A DNA stretch of 64,000 bases from Flavobacteriales bacterium (GTDB lineage: Bacteria > Bacteroidota > Bacteroidia > Flavobacteriales_F > PHOS-HE28), in contig JADJCS010000004.1 in the NCBI GenBank assembly GCA_016703105.1, positions 186,001 through 250,000 of the forward strand, written 5' to 3'. Numbering within the stretch: the first letter of the stretch is position 1; every line of letters starts with the position of its first letter. The position numbers and the translations under genes were made by a program. A model generated the notes under the pieces. It was not told the DNA's origin, did no database searches, and saw nothing but the letters and a program-made list of their open reading frames with translations. This document shows positions 51,606-60,936 of this stretch, piece by piece.

Positions 51606-52625
51606 ATGCAAGCCTGGCTCCTCACATCGCACGGTGATCCGCACAAAGCGTTCGCCTTTCGCGAAGTGCCCGATCCACAATCGAAGTCGCATGAGATCTT
51701 GATACGCGTGGAAGGCTTCGGGATCAACTTCGCCGATGTGATGGCGGCGCGTGGGTTGTACCGCGAAGCACCACCGTTGCCGAGCGTTTTGGGCTACGAG
51801 GTGGTGGGGCGTGTGGAGCGCGCTGGAGCGGCAGTGCCGGGAGACTTGCTCGGAAAGCGTGTGGTCGCGCTCACGCGCTTCGGTGGCTATGCGCAACTGG
51901 CGAAGGCCGATCATCGCGCATGCGCGGTGATCCGCGATGCGATGCCCTTAGGTGTCGCTGCCGCCTTGGCCACGCAAGGCTGCACCGCTTGGTACGCTGC
52001 GCGTATCGCTTATCCCTTGCGGAAAGCACAACGCGTATTGGTACACAGCGCGGCGGGTGGTGTGGGCCAACTCCTGGTGCAACTCGCCCTGCATTCCGGT
52101 TGCGAGGTGTTCGCCGTAGCGAAGGGGGAGGAGAAGATGACCCATCTGCGTGCGATGGGGGCACAGCATGTGATCGATCGCGGCAAAGGGCCGTATGCGG
52201 AGGCGGTCCGTGTAGCGCTGAACGGCGCGAAGCTCGACGTGAGCTTCAACGCGGTGGGCGGGCGCACGTTCGGGCAAGACATGCGCATGATCGGTCCCGG
52301 TGGGGCGGTGGTGCTGTTCGGTGGCTCACAGCGCAGCGCGGGGTCTGGCCCATTCGCAACGCTCCGCTTCGTATGGGACATGGGGCTGCTCCTTCCCATC
52401 TTCCTTATGATGAAGAGCCGCAGCGTGATCGGCATCAACATGCTGAAGATCGCGGACCATCGACCCTTGCTCGCCGCGGAATGTTTGCACGGTGCGGTGC
52501 AAGCCGCTGAACAAGGCATTTTACGGCCGCACGTGCATGCCGTGTTGCCTGCCACGCGATTGGGTGACGCGCATGCCATGCTCGTCTCCGGAACGACACT
52601 GGGTAAAGTGGCGCTACAGTGGTAA
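51606..52625 (+). CDS. Zinc-less medium-chain dehydrogenase / quinone oxidoreductase
   Basis: 339 residues from the ATG at 51606. MDR fold: GroES-like N-terminus (EILIRVEGFGINFADVMAAR, LGYEVVGRVERAG), then a Rossmann domain with VLVHSAAGGVGQLLVQLALH for NADPH. No catalytic zinc ligands are seen, as in QOR/zeta-crystallin enzymes that reduce quinones or enones. Substrate cannot be assigned. Sits directly after the right copy of the direct repeat. Confidence 0.88.
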   Translation: MQAWLLTSHGDPHKAFAFREVPDPQSKSHEILIRVEGFGINFADVMAARGLYREAPPLPSVLGYEVVGRVERAGAAVPGDLLGKRVVALTRFGGYAQLAKADHRACAVIRDAMPLGVAAALATQGCTAWYAARIAYPLRKAQRVLVHSAAGGVGQLLVQLALHSGCEVFAVAKGEEKMTHLRAMGAQHVIDRGKGPYAEAVRVALNGAKLDVSFNAVGGRTFGQDMRMIGPGGAVVLFGGSQRSAGSGPFATLRFVWDMGLLLPIFLMMKSRSVIGINMLKIADHRPLLAAECLHGAVQAAEQGILRPHVHAVLPATRLGDAHAMLVSGTTLGKVALQW

Positions 52626-52692
52626 TGCGATCGTGGTCGCGCAGGAGGCGCTCACACGCGCTCGGTTCGGAACCCTGGCACGGCCCGAGAGA

Positions 52693-53060
52693 TCACGAAA
52701 GGGTCCGCTCCTTGACCTTGGCCACGAGCCAGGCACGGGCGTCCTTTTCTTGCAGGAACACAGCGGTCTCTTCCTTCCGCTTTGAGCTGCGAAGGCGAGG
52801 CGATTGGAATTGCACTTCACACCATGGCCCACCGCATGGTCCATATGCAGCACGTTCAGCTCGAAATCAAGTTCGGGCGGAGCCACGGCCAGCACATCAG
52901 GGTTCAGCCCCTGGCCTAAATGGTTCTTCGCATGTACGATCTCGCCGAGCCCCTGCACGTCCAACTTCACCTCTGGCTTGAACTGCACTTCGATCAGTTC
53001 CGGGGAGACGAGCCTCATCGTGGCTGACCGGGTGTCGATCAGTTGAGGATCTCCTTTCAT
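52693..53060 (-). pseudogene. STAS/SEC14-like small protein, frameshifted as sequenced
   Basis: From the ATG at 53060 the protein reads MKGDPQLIDTRSATMRLVSP ... GLNPDVLAVAPPELDFELNV ... NRLAFAAQSG, then the frame is lost. The end, KEETAVFLQEKDARAWLVAK-VKERTLS, lies in another frame and stops at 52693. One extra A in GGAAGG near 52789 rejoins them. The acidic F-L-x-E-x-D-A-R-x-W-L ending is typical of small Bacteroidota STAS-like proteins of about 120 residues and unknown function. Confidence 0.6.
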
Positions 53061-53208
53061 GCCGCGAAGGTCGATGTTATGCGCGCATACGGAACGGCTG
53101 AGCCTGAAGAACTTGGCATGCACTTACCAACAATTAACAAACCTTACGACAAGCCCTTCGATCAGGGTGCCTCCGCAACTATCGGCAAGCGCAACTACCT
53201 TGACGGCT

Positions 53209-54402
53209 GTGTCGAAGAAGCGGGTGGTGGTGATCGGCGGAGGCCCTGCCGGGCTGATCGCAGCGGACCTATTGGCGGGTACCTGTGAGGTGCATCTCTG
53301 CGAAAACGGCCGCACGCTCGGCCGCAAATTTCTGGTGGCTGGCGATGGCGGGCTGAACATCACGCATAGCGCCGTCGGGGAAGATCTTTCGGCGAGGTAT
53401 ACGCCGACGGAGTTCATGCGCGCTCCGTTGCTCGCTTTCGGACCGGTGGAACTACGCGCCTGGTTGGCGGAACGCGGAGTGGACACGTTCATCGGGAGCA
53501 GTGGAAGGATCTTTCCCCGGCCGCCTCTGACACCGGCCCAAGTGCTGCGCGCCATTGTGGACAAAGTGGTCGACAAGGGAGTACAGGTCCACTTGCGCCA
53601 TGCTTTCGCGGGGTTCGATGCGGAGCGGTGTCCGATCGTCGTGTACGAGGGATCGCCGGTGTCGATGGTCGCGGACCACTACCTCTTCGCGTTGGGTGGT
53701 GCCTCGTGGCCCAAGACCGGATCGACAGGTGAGTGGCGGCAACAGTTCGAGGGGATCGGGGTCCACACGGTGCACTTCCAAGCCAGCAACTGCGGCGTGG
53801 AGGTGGCCTTGCCCGAAGCCGTGCGCATGCATGCGGGCAAGCCGCTGAAGAACGTGCGTGTGAGCGCGGGCGAACTGAGCCAACGGGGCGAGGTGACCAT
53901 CACCGAACACGGCCTGGAAGGGAACGCGATCTACCCCATTGTGCCTGCACTTAGAGAAGCCATGGCGAACGGCGAAGAGGCTCATCTTCTGATCGACCTG
54001 AAACCGGACGTAACGGTCCAGGAGTTGGAACGTCGGCTCGCGGGAGCCGCTTGGAAGGAACGTGTACCGGCCTTGAAATTGGATCGTGCGGCGGTGGCTC
54101 TGTTGAAGGCGTTCACTCCCGTTCAGCGGTATGTGGAAGGCGGCTCCCTGGCGGAGGACGTGAAGGCGTTGCGAATACCTGTGATCGGGCTCCGACCGCT
54201 CGACGAGGCTATCAGCACTGTGGGCGGGATCGCACTTGCCGAAGTGGCACCAGACCTTTCGCTGATCAAGCACCCCCATTTTTCCGTGGCTGGGGAGATG
54301 ATCGATCGGGATGCGCCCACTGGAGGCTTCTTATTGCAAGGCGCCTTCAGTACCGGGCATGCGGCCGCCAAAGGAATTTTAGCGCGGCTTGCTGATCGAT
54401 AG
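53209..54402 (+). CDS. HI0933-like flavoprotein (NAD(P)/FAD-dependent oxidoreductase)
   Basis: 397 residues from a GTG at 53209 (VSKKRVVVIGGGPAGLIAAD). An ATG 50 codons upstream gives an implausible N-terminus; a TTG at 53200 is an alternative. The dinucleotide loop G-G-G-P-A-G, RKFLVAGDGGLNITHS, and the C-terminal STVGGIALAEVAPDLSLIKH with FSTGHAAAKGIL match the HI0933 family (TIGR03862 branch). It binds FAD; the reaction is unknown. Confidence 0.85.
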   Translation: MSKKRVVVIGGGPAGLIAADLLAGTCEVHLCENGRTLGRKFLVAGDGGLNITHSAVGEDLSARYTPTEFMRAPLLAFGPVELRAWLAERGVDTFIGSSGRIFPRPPLTPAQVLRAIVDKVVDKGVQVHLRHAFAGFDAERCPIVVYEGSPVSMVADHYLFALGGASWPKTGSTGEWRQQFEGIGVHTVHFQASNCGVEVALPEAVRMHAGKPLKNVRVSAGELSQRGEVTITEHGLEGNAIYPIVPALREAMANGEEAHLLIDLKPDVTVQELERRLAGAAWKERVPALKLDRAAVALLKAFTPVQRYVEGGSLAEDVKALRIPVIGLRPLDEAISTVGGIALAEVAPDLSLIKHPHFSVAGEMIDRDAPTGGFLLQGAFSTGHAAAKGILARLADR

Positions 54403-54449
54403 GTCGGATGCGACCGGGCGATCCCGATCACGCTTCGCATTGGCCTGGG

Positions 54450-55850
54450 CTATCCGAACAACTGCCCGAGCACCTCATCCACACGACCTACCTGCACCAC
54501 GTCCATGCCTGTCATTGGCACGATGCCCTTGGTGCCACGCGGAATGAAGATCCGCGCGAAGCCCAGTTTGGCGGCTTCGGCGATGCGTTGGTCGGCACGT
54601 GTTACCGGCCGGATCTCACCGGTGAGACCCACTTCGCCGGTGAAGCAGACGTCCATGGGAATGGCGATGTCCTCGCTGCTGCTCAGCACGGCCACCACCA
54701 CGGCAAGGTCGATCGCGGGCTCTTCGATGCGGAAGCCACCGGCGAGGTTGAGGAAGACATCCTTCTGCCCCAAGCGGAAGCCGCAACGTTTCTCCATTAC
54801 GGCCAGCAGCATGTTCAAGCGGCGCAGATCGAAACCGGTGGAACTGCGTTGCGGAGTGCCATATACCGCACTGCTCACCAGCGCTTGCACTTCGATCAAC
54901 AAAGGGCGCATGCCTTCCATGGTGGCGGCGACCACCACACCACTGGGCCTTTCCCGCCGATCCCCTAACAATACCTGGCTGGGATCTTCCACCACGATCA
55001 GCCCGGTGCCGTGCATTTCGTATATACCCAACTCGTTGGTGCTGCCGAAGCGGTTCTTCAGAGGACGCAATAGACGGTACGCATGATCGCGGTCGCCTTC
55101 GAACTGGAGTACGCAGTCCACCATATGTTCCAACACCTTCGGCCCGGCGATGAAGCCATCCTTGGTGATGTGACCGATCAGGACCATCGGAATGTCCGTG
55201 GTCTTCGCGAAGCGCATGAGTTCCGCCGTGCATTCGCGCACCTGTCCCACGCTTCCGGGGCTCGCGTCCAACGTGGCGGTGTGCAATGTTTGCACACTGT
55301 CGATCACTACCAGAGTGGGCTGTAGCGCCTCGATGTGCTTAAAGATGTTCTGGGTGTTGGTCTCGGTGAGCACGTAACAACCACCGCCCGTGGTTGGCTG
55401 CTGCCCGTTCGCGATCGGCTTGAGCGTGTCCGCCTCGAGGCGTTCCGCCCGCATCTTCACTTGGTGCTCACTCTCCTCGCCCGAGACGTACAGGGTGCGC
55501 AAGTGCGGATTGCGCAATGCGGTTTGCAGTAGCAAGGTGCTTTTGCCGATCCCCGGTTCGCCACCGATCAAGGTGATGCTGCCGGGCACCAGCCCACCAC
55601 CGAGCACACGGCTCAACTCGCGGTCGCTCAGCGGGGTGCGTGGTCCATCCTGCGCGGGGATGTCGCCGATGGCGATGGGTTTCGGGTTGCGACCCTTGAT
55701 GCTCGCTGGCGTACCGCGCTTCTCTTCCACCCGATCGCGCACCTCTTCCACGAGGGTATTCCATTCTCTACAGGAAGGGCATTGCCCCAGCCATTGGGGG
55801 AAGCTGGAGCCGCAGCTCTGACAGACGAACTGTGAACGGACCTTGGCCAT
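54450..55850 (-). CDS. radA: DNA repair protein RadA
   Basis: 466 residues, full length. RadA is a RecA-like ATPase that speeds branch migration in recombination. It has the N-terminal zinc finger (Cys10, Cys13, Cys24, Cys27), the Walker A loop GGEPGIGKST (96-105), the KNRFGSTNELG motif and a C-terminal Lon-like domain (LNLAGGFRIEEPAIDLAVVV). Last gene of the panC-panD-flippase-rfaE2-radA unit, 4 bp after rfaE2. Confidence 0.97.
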   Translation of the reverse strand: MAKVRSQFVCQSCGSSFPQWLGQCPSCREWNTLVEEVRDRVEEKRGTPASIKGRNPKPIAIGDIPAQDGPRTPLSDRELSRVLGGGLVPGSITLIGGEPGIGKSTLLLQTALRNPHLRTLYVSGEESEHQVKMRAERLEADTLKPIANGQQPTTGGGCYVLTETNTQNIFKHIEALQPTLVVIDSVQTLHTATLDASPGSVGQVRECTAELMRFAKTTDIPMVLIGHITKDGFIAGPKVLEHMVDCVLQFEGDRDHAYRLLRPLKNRFGSTNELGIYEMHGTGLIVVEDPSQVLLGDRRERPSGVVVAATMEGMRPLLIEVQALVSSAVYGTPQRSSTGFDLRRLNMLLAVMEKRCGFRLGQKDVFLNLAGGFRIEEPAIDLAVVVAVLSSSEDIAIPMDVCFTGEVGLTGEIRPVTRADQRIAEAAKLGFARIFIPRGTKGIVPMTGMDVVQVGRVDEVLGQLFG

Positions 55851-55854
55851 GGGC

Positions 55855-56361
55855 CTAGGTGGAAGCGCGGATCTTCGCGAGGAGCGCGGTCGTGGAGAAA
55901 CCCTCTACGAGGGGCAAGCTATGGACGCTTCCACCTGCGGCTTTCACCAGGTCGGCCCCCACGATCCGTTCGGGGCTCCAGTCGCCGCCCTTCACCAACA
56001 CATCCGGGCGCACCGAATTGATCAGCTCCAGCGGCGTTTCCTCGTCGAAGATCACTACGGCATCCACGCAGCGCAGCGCGCTCAGCACGGTGGCGCGGCT
56101 GTCCTGATCGTTGAGCGGTCGGTCGGTCCCTTTGCCCAGGCGCTTTACGGAAGCGTCGCTATTGAGGCCGATCACCAAACGGTCCCCGAGGGCAGCGGCT
56201 TCTTCCAGATAGGTGACATGGCCGCGATGCATCAGGTCGAACACGCCGTTGGTGAATACGATGCGATCACCCTTCACCCGCCAGATGTTAGCGAGACGAG
56301 CGATACCGCCCCGATCGGTGATGTGCTGGTTGCGTGGTGCGATGGCTGCGTCGGTGCTCAT
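55855..56361 (-). CDS. rfaE2: D-glycero-beta-D-manno-heptose 1-phosphate adenylyltransferase
   Basis: 168 residues, the stand-alone cytidylyltransferase-fold domain of HldE. It makes ADP-heptose for the LPS inner core. IVFTNGVFDLMHRGHVTYLE carries the H-x-G-H motif, with GLNSDASVKRLGKG and RPDVLVKGGDWSPERIVGAD after it. Start overlaps the flippase stop by 4 nt. It may feed the GT9 enzyme at 36599. Confidence 0.94.
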   Translation of the reverse strand: MSTDAAIAPRNQHITDRGGIARLANIWRVKGDRIVFTNGVFDLMHRGHVTYLEEAAALGDRLVIGLNSDASVKRLGKGTDRPLNDQDSRATVLSALRCVDAVVIFDEETPLELINSVRPDVLVKGGDWSPERIVGADLVKAAGGSVHSLPLVEGFSTTALLAKIRAST

Positions 56362-57383
56362 GGCCGGTTCCGCTTGCGGGCGACCAAAAGTAGCGAGAGC
56401 CCACCGAGGGTGATGATCATTACCGTTTGGGCCACCCAAAGCAACCACCCCATGGCCAGCGCATCGGGACGAATAAGACCACCGCCAGCGGGATTGGCCA
56501 TATATACGCTGACGATCAAGGCGACGAACGCCGGATAGGCGCCGATGCCCCCCTGTACGAGAATGATGCCTACAGAGCCCGCAATAAAGCCCGCCATGAT
56601 GCCTGCGGCCGGAACTTCCGCAGTGGTGGGCAGGGCGAAGAACCCGATCCAGAACATGGCGACATAGAGCGTCCAGATCAGGAAGGTGTGGAAGAGATAG
56701 GGCCCCTTGTGCTTGGTTTGGAAGATCGAACGCACCCCCTCGACGAAGCCGCGGACACCGTCCATGATACGCGCTCTGAGCGCAGGCCGGGTCATAACGA
56801 AATAGCCGAACCCGATAGCTCCCACGATCAAAGCGGTCAGGATCAACCAACCCCACGGACCTGACGAGCCATCGGGCGTGCTCGGTCCTCCTTGTTGGGC
56901 GCGGAACGCCGCGATCCGGGCCTGGAAGAGGTCGAGTTTGTCGGCTTGGAGAAAAAGGGTGACGGCGGCAATGCCCAGCAGCATGATCATATCCACGGCG
57001 CGTTCGGCGAGGATCGTCCCGAAGCCTTTTTCGAAGGGCACCCCTTCGGTACGATAAAGCATGGCCGCTCGACTGGCTTCGCCCGCACGAGGCAGCAGCA
57101 TGTTCATGAAGTAGCCGCCCATTACAGCGTGATAGCAGTTCCAGAACCCAGGCTGGTAGCCCATGTGATCCAACAAGTACCGCCATCTATAGCCTCGGCT
57201 CACATGGCTGAGCCAACCCAGGAAGGTGCTAAGCAGCAGCCAGAAAATATTGGCTTGGCCGAACGCGGTGAATAGTTCCGAGCGCTGCCGTTCGTCCAAC
57301 TGCCGGTAGAAATACAGCACAAGCCAGATGCCCAAGGCAATGGGCACCAGGATCTTCAAGGTACCCAGCACCGCCTTACGCAT
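56358..57383 (-). CDS. Flippase-like / LPG synthase TM-domain membrane protein
   Basis: 341 residues with about eight TM helices. LPRAGEASRAAMLYRTEGVP and KGFGTILAERAVDMIMLLGI are the conserved motifs of the YbhN/UPF0104 family, and GFIAGSVGIILVQGGIGAYP is its C-terminal signature. Members are thought to move or modify lipids; the substrate here is unknown. Occupies the usual place between panD and rfaE2 in Bacteroidota. Confidence 0.88.
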   Translation of the reverse strand: MRKAVLGTLKILVPIALGIWLVLYFYRQLDERQRSELFTAFGQANIFWLLLSTFLGWLSHVSRGYRWRYLLDHMGYQPGFWNCYHAVMGGYFMNMLLPRAGEASRAAMLYRTEGVPFEKGFGTILAERAVDMIMLLGIAAVTLFLQADKLDLFQARIAAFRAQQGGPSTPDGSSGPWGWLILTALIVGAIGFGYFVMTRPALRARIMDGVRGFVEGVRSIFQTKHKGPYLFHTFLIWTLYVAMFWIGFFALPTTAEVPAAGIMAGFIAGSVGIILVQGGIGAYPAFVALIVSVYMANPAGGGLIRPDALAMGWLLWVAQTVMIITLGGLSLLLVARKRNRP

Positions 57384-57742
57384 CAGCCCTGGACTTTCAG
57401 CTTGTTCGTGTGCTCGTCGGGAAAAACGATGGTGGGACGGAAGGCCCGGGCCTCCTCGATGGACATGTGGGCATACGCCACCACGATCACCAGATCACCC
57501 ACGCTCACGCGGCGGGCGGCAGGACCGTTCAAACAAACCACCCCGGAGCCGCGTTCGCCCTTGATCACGTACGTGTAAAGTCGATCGCCATTATTGACGT
57601 TCAGTACCTGCACCTTCTCACCTTCCACCAGCCCGGCGGCATCGATCAGGTCCTCGTCCAGGGTGATGCTTCCAATGTAGTTGATGTCCGCTTCGGTAAC
57701 ACGGACGCGGTGGATCTTGGCACGTAGGACTTCGATGGTCAT
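57383..57742 (-). CDS. panD: Aspartate 1-decarboxylase
   Basis: 119 residues from the ATG at 57742 (MTIEVLRAKIHRVRVTEADI), which aligns with other PanD proteins; a second ATG lies two codons upstream. It makes beta-alanine for pantothenate. The self-cleavage site Gly24-Ser25 (NYIGSITLD) is present; cleavage gives the pyruvoyl group. KGERGSGVVCLNGPAARRVS is the other hallmark. TACCTTTG at 57771-57778 (minus strand) may be its own promoter. Confidence 0.96.
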   Translation of the reverse strand: MTIEVLRAKIHRVRVTEADINYIGSITLDEDLIDAAGLVEGEKVQVLNVNNGDRLYTYVIKGERGSGVVCLNGPAARRVSVGDLVIVVAYAHMSIEEARAFRPTIVFPDEHTNKLKVQG

Positions 57743-57791
57743 GGACATGGCCGCAGGCACGAAAGGGCCGCAAAGGTATACGGCGCGCGGG

Positions 57792-58639
57792 TCAGCGAGG
57801 GCGCAGCGTGATGTTGTCTATAAGGCGCACCGGACCTATCTGGGCGGCGATCAGGGCAATGGCACCTTCCATTATCTTGTCCTGGGCTCTCATGGGACGA
57901 AATGTCCTCGGATCGGCGATACCCAAGTGATCCAGGCGAACTGCAGGTGCGGCCTGAAGCACCTGGTGTCCGGCCTCCAAGGCACGTCCCACGGTGTGGG
58001 CGGAACTTTCGGCCATGGCCTGGAGCGCTTTGAAGAGTACTGGTGCTTGCTCACGGTCTTGCGGTCCAAGCCTTTGGTTCCGGCTGCTCATGGCCAATCC
58101 GTCCGGTTCGCGCAATGTCGGGCAAGGGACTATCCGCTCCGGCCAGAGATGTTCGCGGGCCACATGGGCGATGATCGCTAGCTGCTGCCGGTCCTTTTCA
58201 CCAAAAAATACCTGATCCGGGCGCGTATAATGGAACAAGCGTTCCACGACGTTCACGACCCCTGAAAATGTCCTGGCCGACTGGCCCCTTCCCAATGCGC
58301 ATCCAGTTCTCCAAGGTCGTACTGGCGGGGATGGAAGTCGGCGAACAGCCTTTCAGCGGAAGGGAGGAAGACCGCATGGCAACCGACTTCTTGCAGCAGC
58401 GCCGCGTCCTTCTCCGGTTGCCTGGGGTACTTCGTTAGGTCTTCTTTGTTGTTGAATTTCAGGGGATTGACGAAGATGCTGGCAATAACGTGGTCACATT
58501 GGCGAAGCGCTGCGGCCACAAGGGCAAGGTGGCCCTGATGCAATGCGCCCATCGTAGGCACAAAGCCCACAGTAAGGGTCTCCCGTCGCAACGTGGCGCT
58601 CCACAGGGCCACATCGGCGGGTTCCTTCAGGATGTGCAT
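57792..58639 (-). pseudogene. panC: Pantothenate synthetase, frameshifted as sequenced
   Basis: PanC joins pantoate and beta-alanine using ATP. The N-terminal frame from 58639 (VGFVPTMGALHQGHLALV with the H-x-G-H motif; FVNPLKFNNKEDLTKYPR) ends at RPGHFQGS. The rest, SGVVNVVERLFHYTRPDQVF-FGEKDRQQLAII and GLAMSSRNQRL (KMSKS-like), is in another frame. Adding one T to the T4 run (58265-58268 on the plus strand as A4) gives RPGHF-SGVV. This biosynthetic gene is otherwise complete at about 282 residues, so a sequencing error is the best explanation. Confidence 0.92.
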
Positions 58640-58682
58640 GTCCGGAAGCCGGTCGGAAGGTGGGCCAAGCTAGCCGTCAAGG

Positions 58683-58713
58683 TTGAACTTCCGCCGGAAA
58701 GTCTATATTTTTG
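58683..58713 (+). promoter_or_regulatory. Promoter of the glgA-like/DUF4270/glmS unit
   Basis: TTG at 58683-58685, 20 bp, then TATTTTTG at 58706-58713, matching the Bacteroidota consensus TTG-N19-21-TAnnTTTG. The ATG is 24 bp downstream. Confidence 0.65.
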
Positions 58714-58737
58714 TGCTCCGATCCCCCCACCTTACCG

Positions 58738-59559
58738 ATGAACTTGAAGAACGCGAAAGTCCTGACCATCGCGCAGTCGATCCATCCCTTTCTGGAGGAG
58801 CATGAAATGGCGCTGGCCACCCGTCAGTTGCCGCAGGGCATTCTGGAGAGCGGCAACGAGATCCGGGTGTTCATGCCCAAGTGGGGCAATATCAACGAGC
58901 GTCGGCATCAATTGCATGAGGTGATCCGGCTTAGCGGGATGAACCTCATCATCAACGATACGGACCACGCGCTGCTGATCAAAGTCGCCAGTGTACCCAG
59001 TGCCCGTATGCAGGTGTACTTCATTGACAACGAAGAGTACTTCAAGAGGAAGAGCACCTGGTTGGACAAGGACGAGGTGTTCCACGCGGATAATGATGAA
59101 CGCGCGCTGTTCTTCTGCCGTGGTGTATTGGAAACGGTGCGCAAACTAGGCTGGGTACCCGATATCATCCATTGCCACGGTTGGATGACCGCCTTCATCC
59201 CGCTCTACGTTCGCCACTTCTTCGCGGATGATCCGCACTTCGAGAACGCCAAGCTGGTGTTCAGTGTGTACGACGAGAAACCGGAGCTTTTGGATAAGGA
59301 CCTGGCCAAGAAACTGATGCTCGAAGGCTTCTCCAAGGACCTGTTCAAAGGTCTGTCCAAACCAACTACGGACGACCTGTACAAGTTCGCTTTGGAGTTG
59401 AGTGATGCGGTGGTGAAGGGTAGCCCCAAGCTGAGCAAAGGCCTAGACACTGCCATAAAAGCGAGCGAGAAACCCGTGCTGGCCTACCCGGCCGCGGAGG
59501 CCTTGATCTCCGCCCACGCGGAATTCTACCAGAGCGTACTGGAGGAGGCCTTGGTCTGA
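58738..59559 (+). CDS. Glycogen/starch synthase N-terminal-domain protein
   Basis: 273 residues from the ATG at 58738. It is the GT5 catalytic-type N-terminal domain only (full GlgA is about 470): TIAQSIHPFLEEHEMALATR, GNEIRVFMPKWGNINERRHQ and VPDIIHCHGWMTAFIPLYVR. The GT1 C-terminal half is absent, so glycogen synthesis alone is doubtful. This short form precedes DUF4270 in many Bacteroidota, consistent with the gene order here. Name reflects the family, not a proven activity. Confidence 0.85.
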   Translation: MNLKNAKVLTIAQSIHPFLEEHEMALATRQLPQGILESGNEIRVFMPKWGNINERRHQLHEVIRLSGMNLIINDTDHALLIKVASVPSARMQVYFIDNEEYFKRKSTWLDKDEVFHADNDERALFFCRGVLETVRKLGWVPDIIHCHGWMTAFIPLYVRHFFADDPHFENAKLVFSVYDEKPELLDKDLAKKLMLEGFSKDLFKGLSKPTTDDLYKFALELSDAVVKGSPKLSKGLDTAIKASEKPVLAYPAAEALISAHAEFYQSVLEEALV

Positions 59560-59585
59560 GCCCGTTGACCAAACCTCTCCGCTCC

Positions 59586-60929
59586 ATGTACGGCCCTGCT
59601 CGGTCCGGCGCTCTCCTGCTTTGGGGCGCGGCACTTCTTCTGTCCAGTTGCAAGAAACCTGAGGACGGGTTGGGCTTGGATATCCTCGACCCGGCCGACA
59701 CCCTGGGCCTGGCGGTGACCGACACGGCTACGGTACTCGCTTGGACCGCGCGGGAGCCCTCCCTGCGCACCAACAATCTGAGCCGGCTATTGGTCGGGAG
59801 TTATGTGGACGCGCGCTTCGGCCCAGTGAAGGCAAGCACGATAACCCAGGTACGGCTGAGCACCAACAACGTTGGGGCCGGGCAGAACAACGACTTCCTG
59901 GTCATCGATTCCGTAGTGTTGGCCTTGCAGTTCGATCCCTCCTTGTCGCATTATGGCGACCTCTCCGCGCAGCGTTTCCAGGTTTTCGAACTGGGCGAGA
60001 GCCTTTCGGCGGATTCGTCCTACCGCACGGATAGGGCGCCAGTGCTGCAAGGTGAAGATCTGATGCGCGATCACGGATCCCTCATCACACCCCGTCCTGC
60101 CGAAGCGGTGGTGGTCGGAGGAGATACTTTGCTGCCACAGTTGCGGCTCTCCCTCGATCCAGCGCTCGGACAGCGCATCCTTGATGCCTTCGGTACCGCG
60201 GACCTGGCCGACAACACGGCCTTCCTCAATTTTTTCAAAGGGGTCTATATCACGGTTGACGAGCAAGGCCAACTCCCTTTCCAAGGTGGGGTACTCTACT
60301 TCAATATGCCAGCGTCCGCGAGCAAAATGACCTTGTACTACCGCGATCTGGCCGTGCCTGGAGAAGAGGATACACTGGCCTTCGACATGCCGATCAATGA
60401 GAACTGCGTTCGCTATACTCGCAGCGAACTGGACCACCAGGGGGCATTAGACCCAGCCTTGCCTCAGGCGCTGGCCGATACGGCGTTGAACCAGGGAACA
60501 TACGTGCAGGCGCTCGGAGGCCTGCGCACACGATTGGTAATGCCTCACCTGAGCACGTTCTCCGCCGCGGACCTTCAGGCACTGGCGAAGGCGGAGCTCG
60601 TCGTGCCCATCGACGGAGTTTGGCCGGAGGGAACGCCGCCGCCCACGAACCTCTTTGTCTTCCGCAAGAACGAGGATGGGGAAGATCTTTTCCTACCCGA
60701 TCAGTTGGACAATGGTCTCGCCATCGGAGGCGAATTCGACGCTGATGCGGGGGAGTATCGCTTCGCCATTACGCGCTACATGCAGAACGTCTTGAACGGC
60801 ACTTACGCGAACAGCGGTCTTTCCTTGGTGTCCGGCAACAGCGGGATCTCTGTGAACCGGGCCGCGCTCGCAGGGCCACAGGATCCACAAGGCGGGCTGA
60901 GGTTGGTACTTACATTTACCACATACTGA
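59586..60929 (+). CDS. DUF4270 lipoprotein
   Basis: 447 residues from the ATG at 59586 (MYGPARSGALLLWGAALLLS), with lipobox LLLSSC; a TTG seven codons upstream also opens the frame. ILDPADTLGLAVTDTATVLA, SRLLVGSYVDARFGPVKAST and the C-terminal RYMQNVLNGTYANSGLSLVS match DUF4270, a Bacteroidota outer-membrane-associated family of unknown role. Follows the glgA-like gene by 26 bp and precedes glmS by 7 bp. Confidence 0.85.
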   Translation: MYGPARSGALLLWGAALLLSSCKKPEDGLGLDILDPADTLGLAVTDTATVLAWTAREPSLRTNNLSRLLVGSYVDARFGPVKASTITQVRLSTNNVGAGQNNDFLVIDSVVLALQFDPSLSHYGDLSAQRFQVFELGESLSADSSYRTDRAPVLQGEDLMRDHGSLITPRPAEAVVVGGDTLLPQLRLSLDPALGQRILDAFGTADLADNTAFLNFFKGVYITVDEQGQLPFQGGVLYFNMPASASKMTLYYRDLAVPGEEDTLAFDMPINENCVRYTRSELDHQGALDPALPQALADTALNQGTYVQALGGLRTRLVMPHLSTFSAADLQALAKAELVVPIDGVWPEGTPPPTNLFVFRKNEDGEDLFLPDQLDNGLAIGGEFDADAGEYRFAITRYMQNVLNGTYANSGLSLVSGNSGISVNRAALAGPQDPQGGLRLVLTFTTY

Positions 60930-60936
60930 ACAGGTC

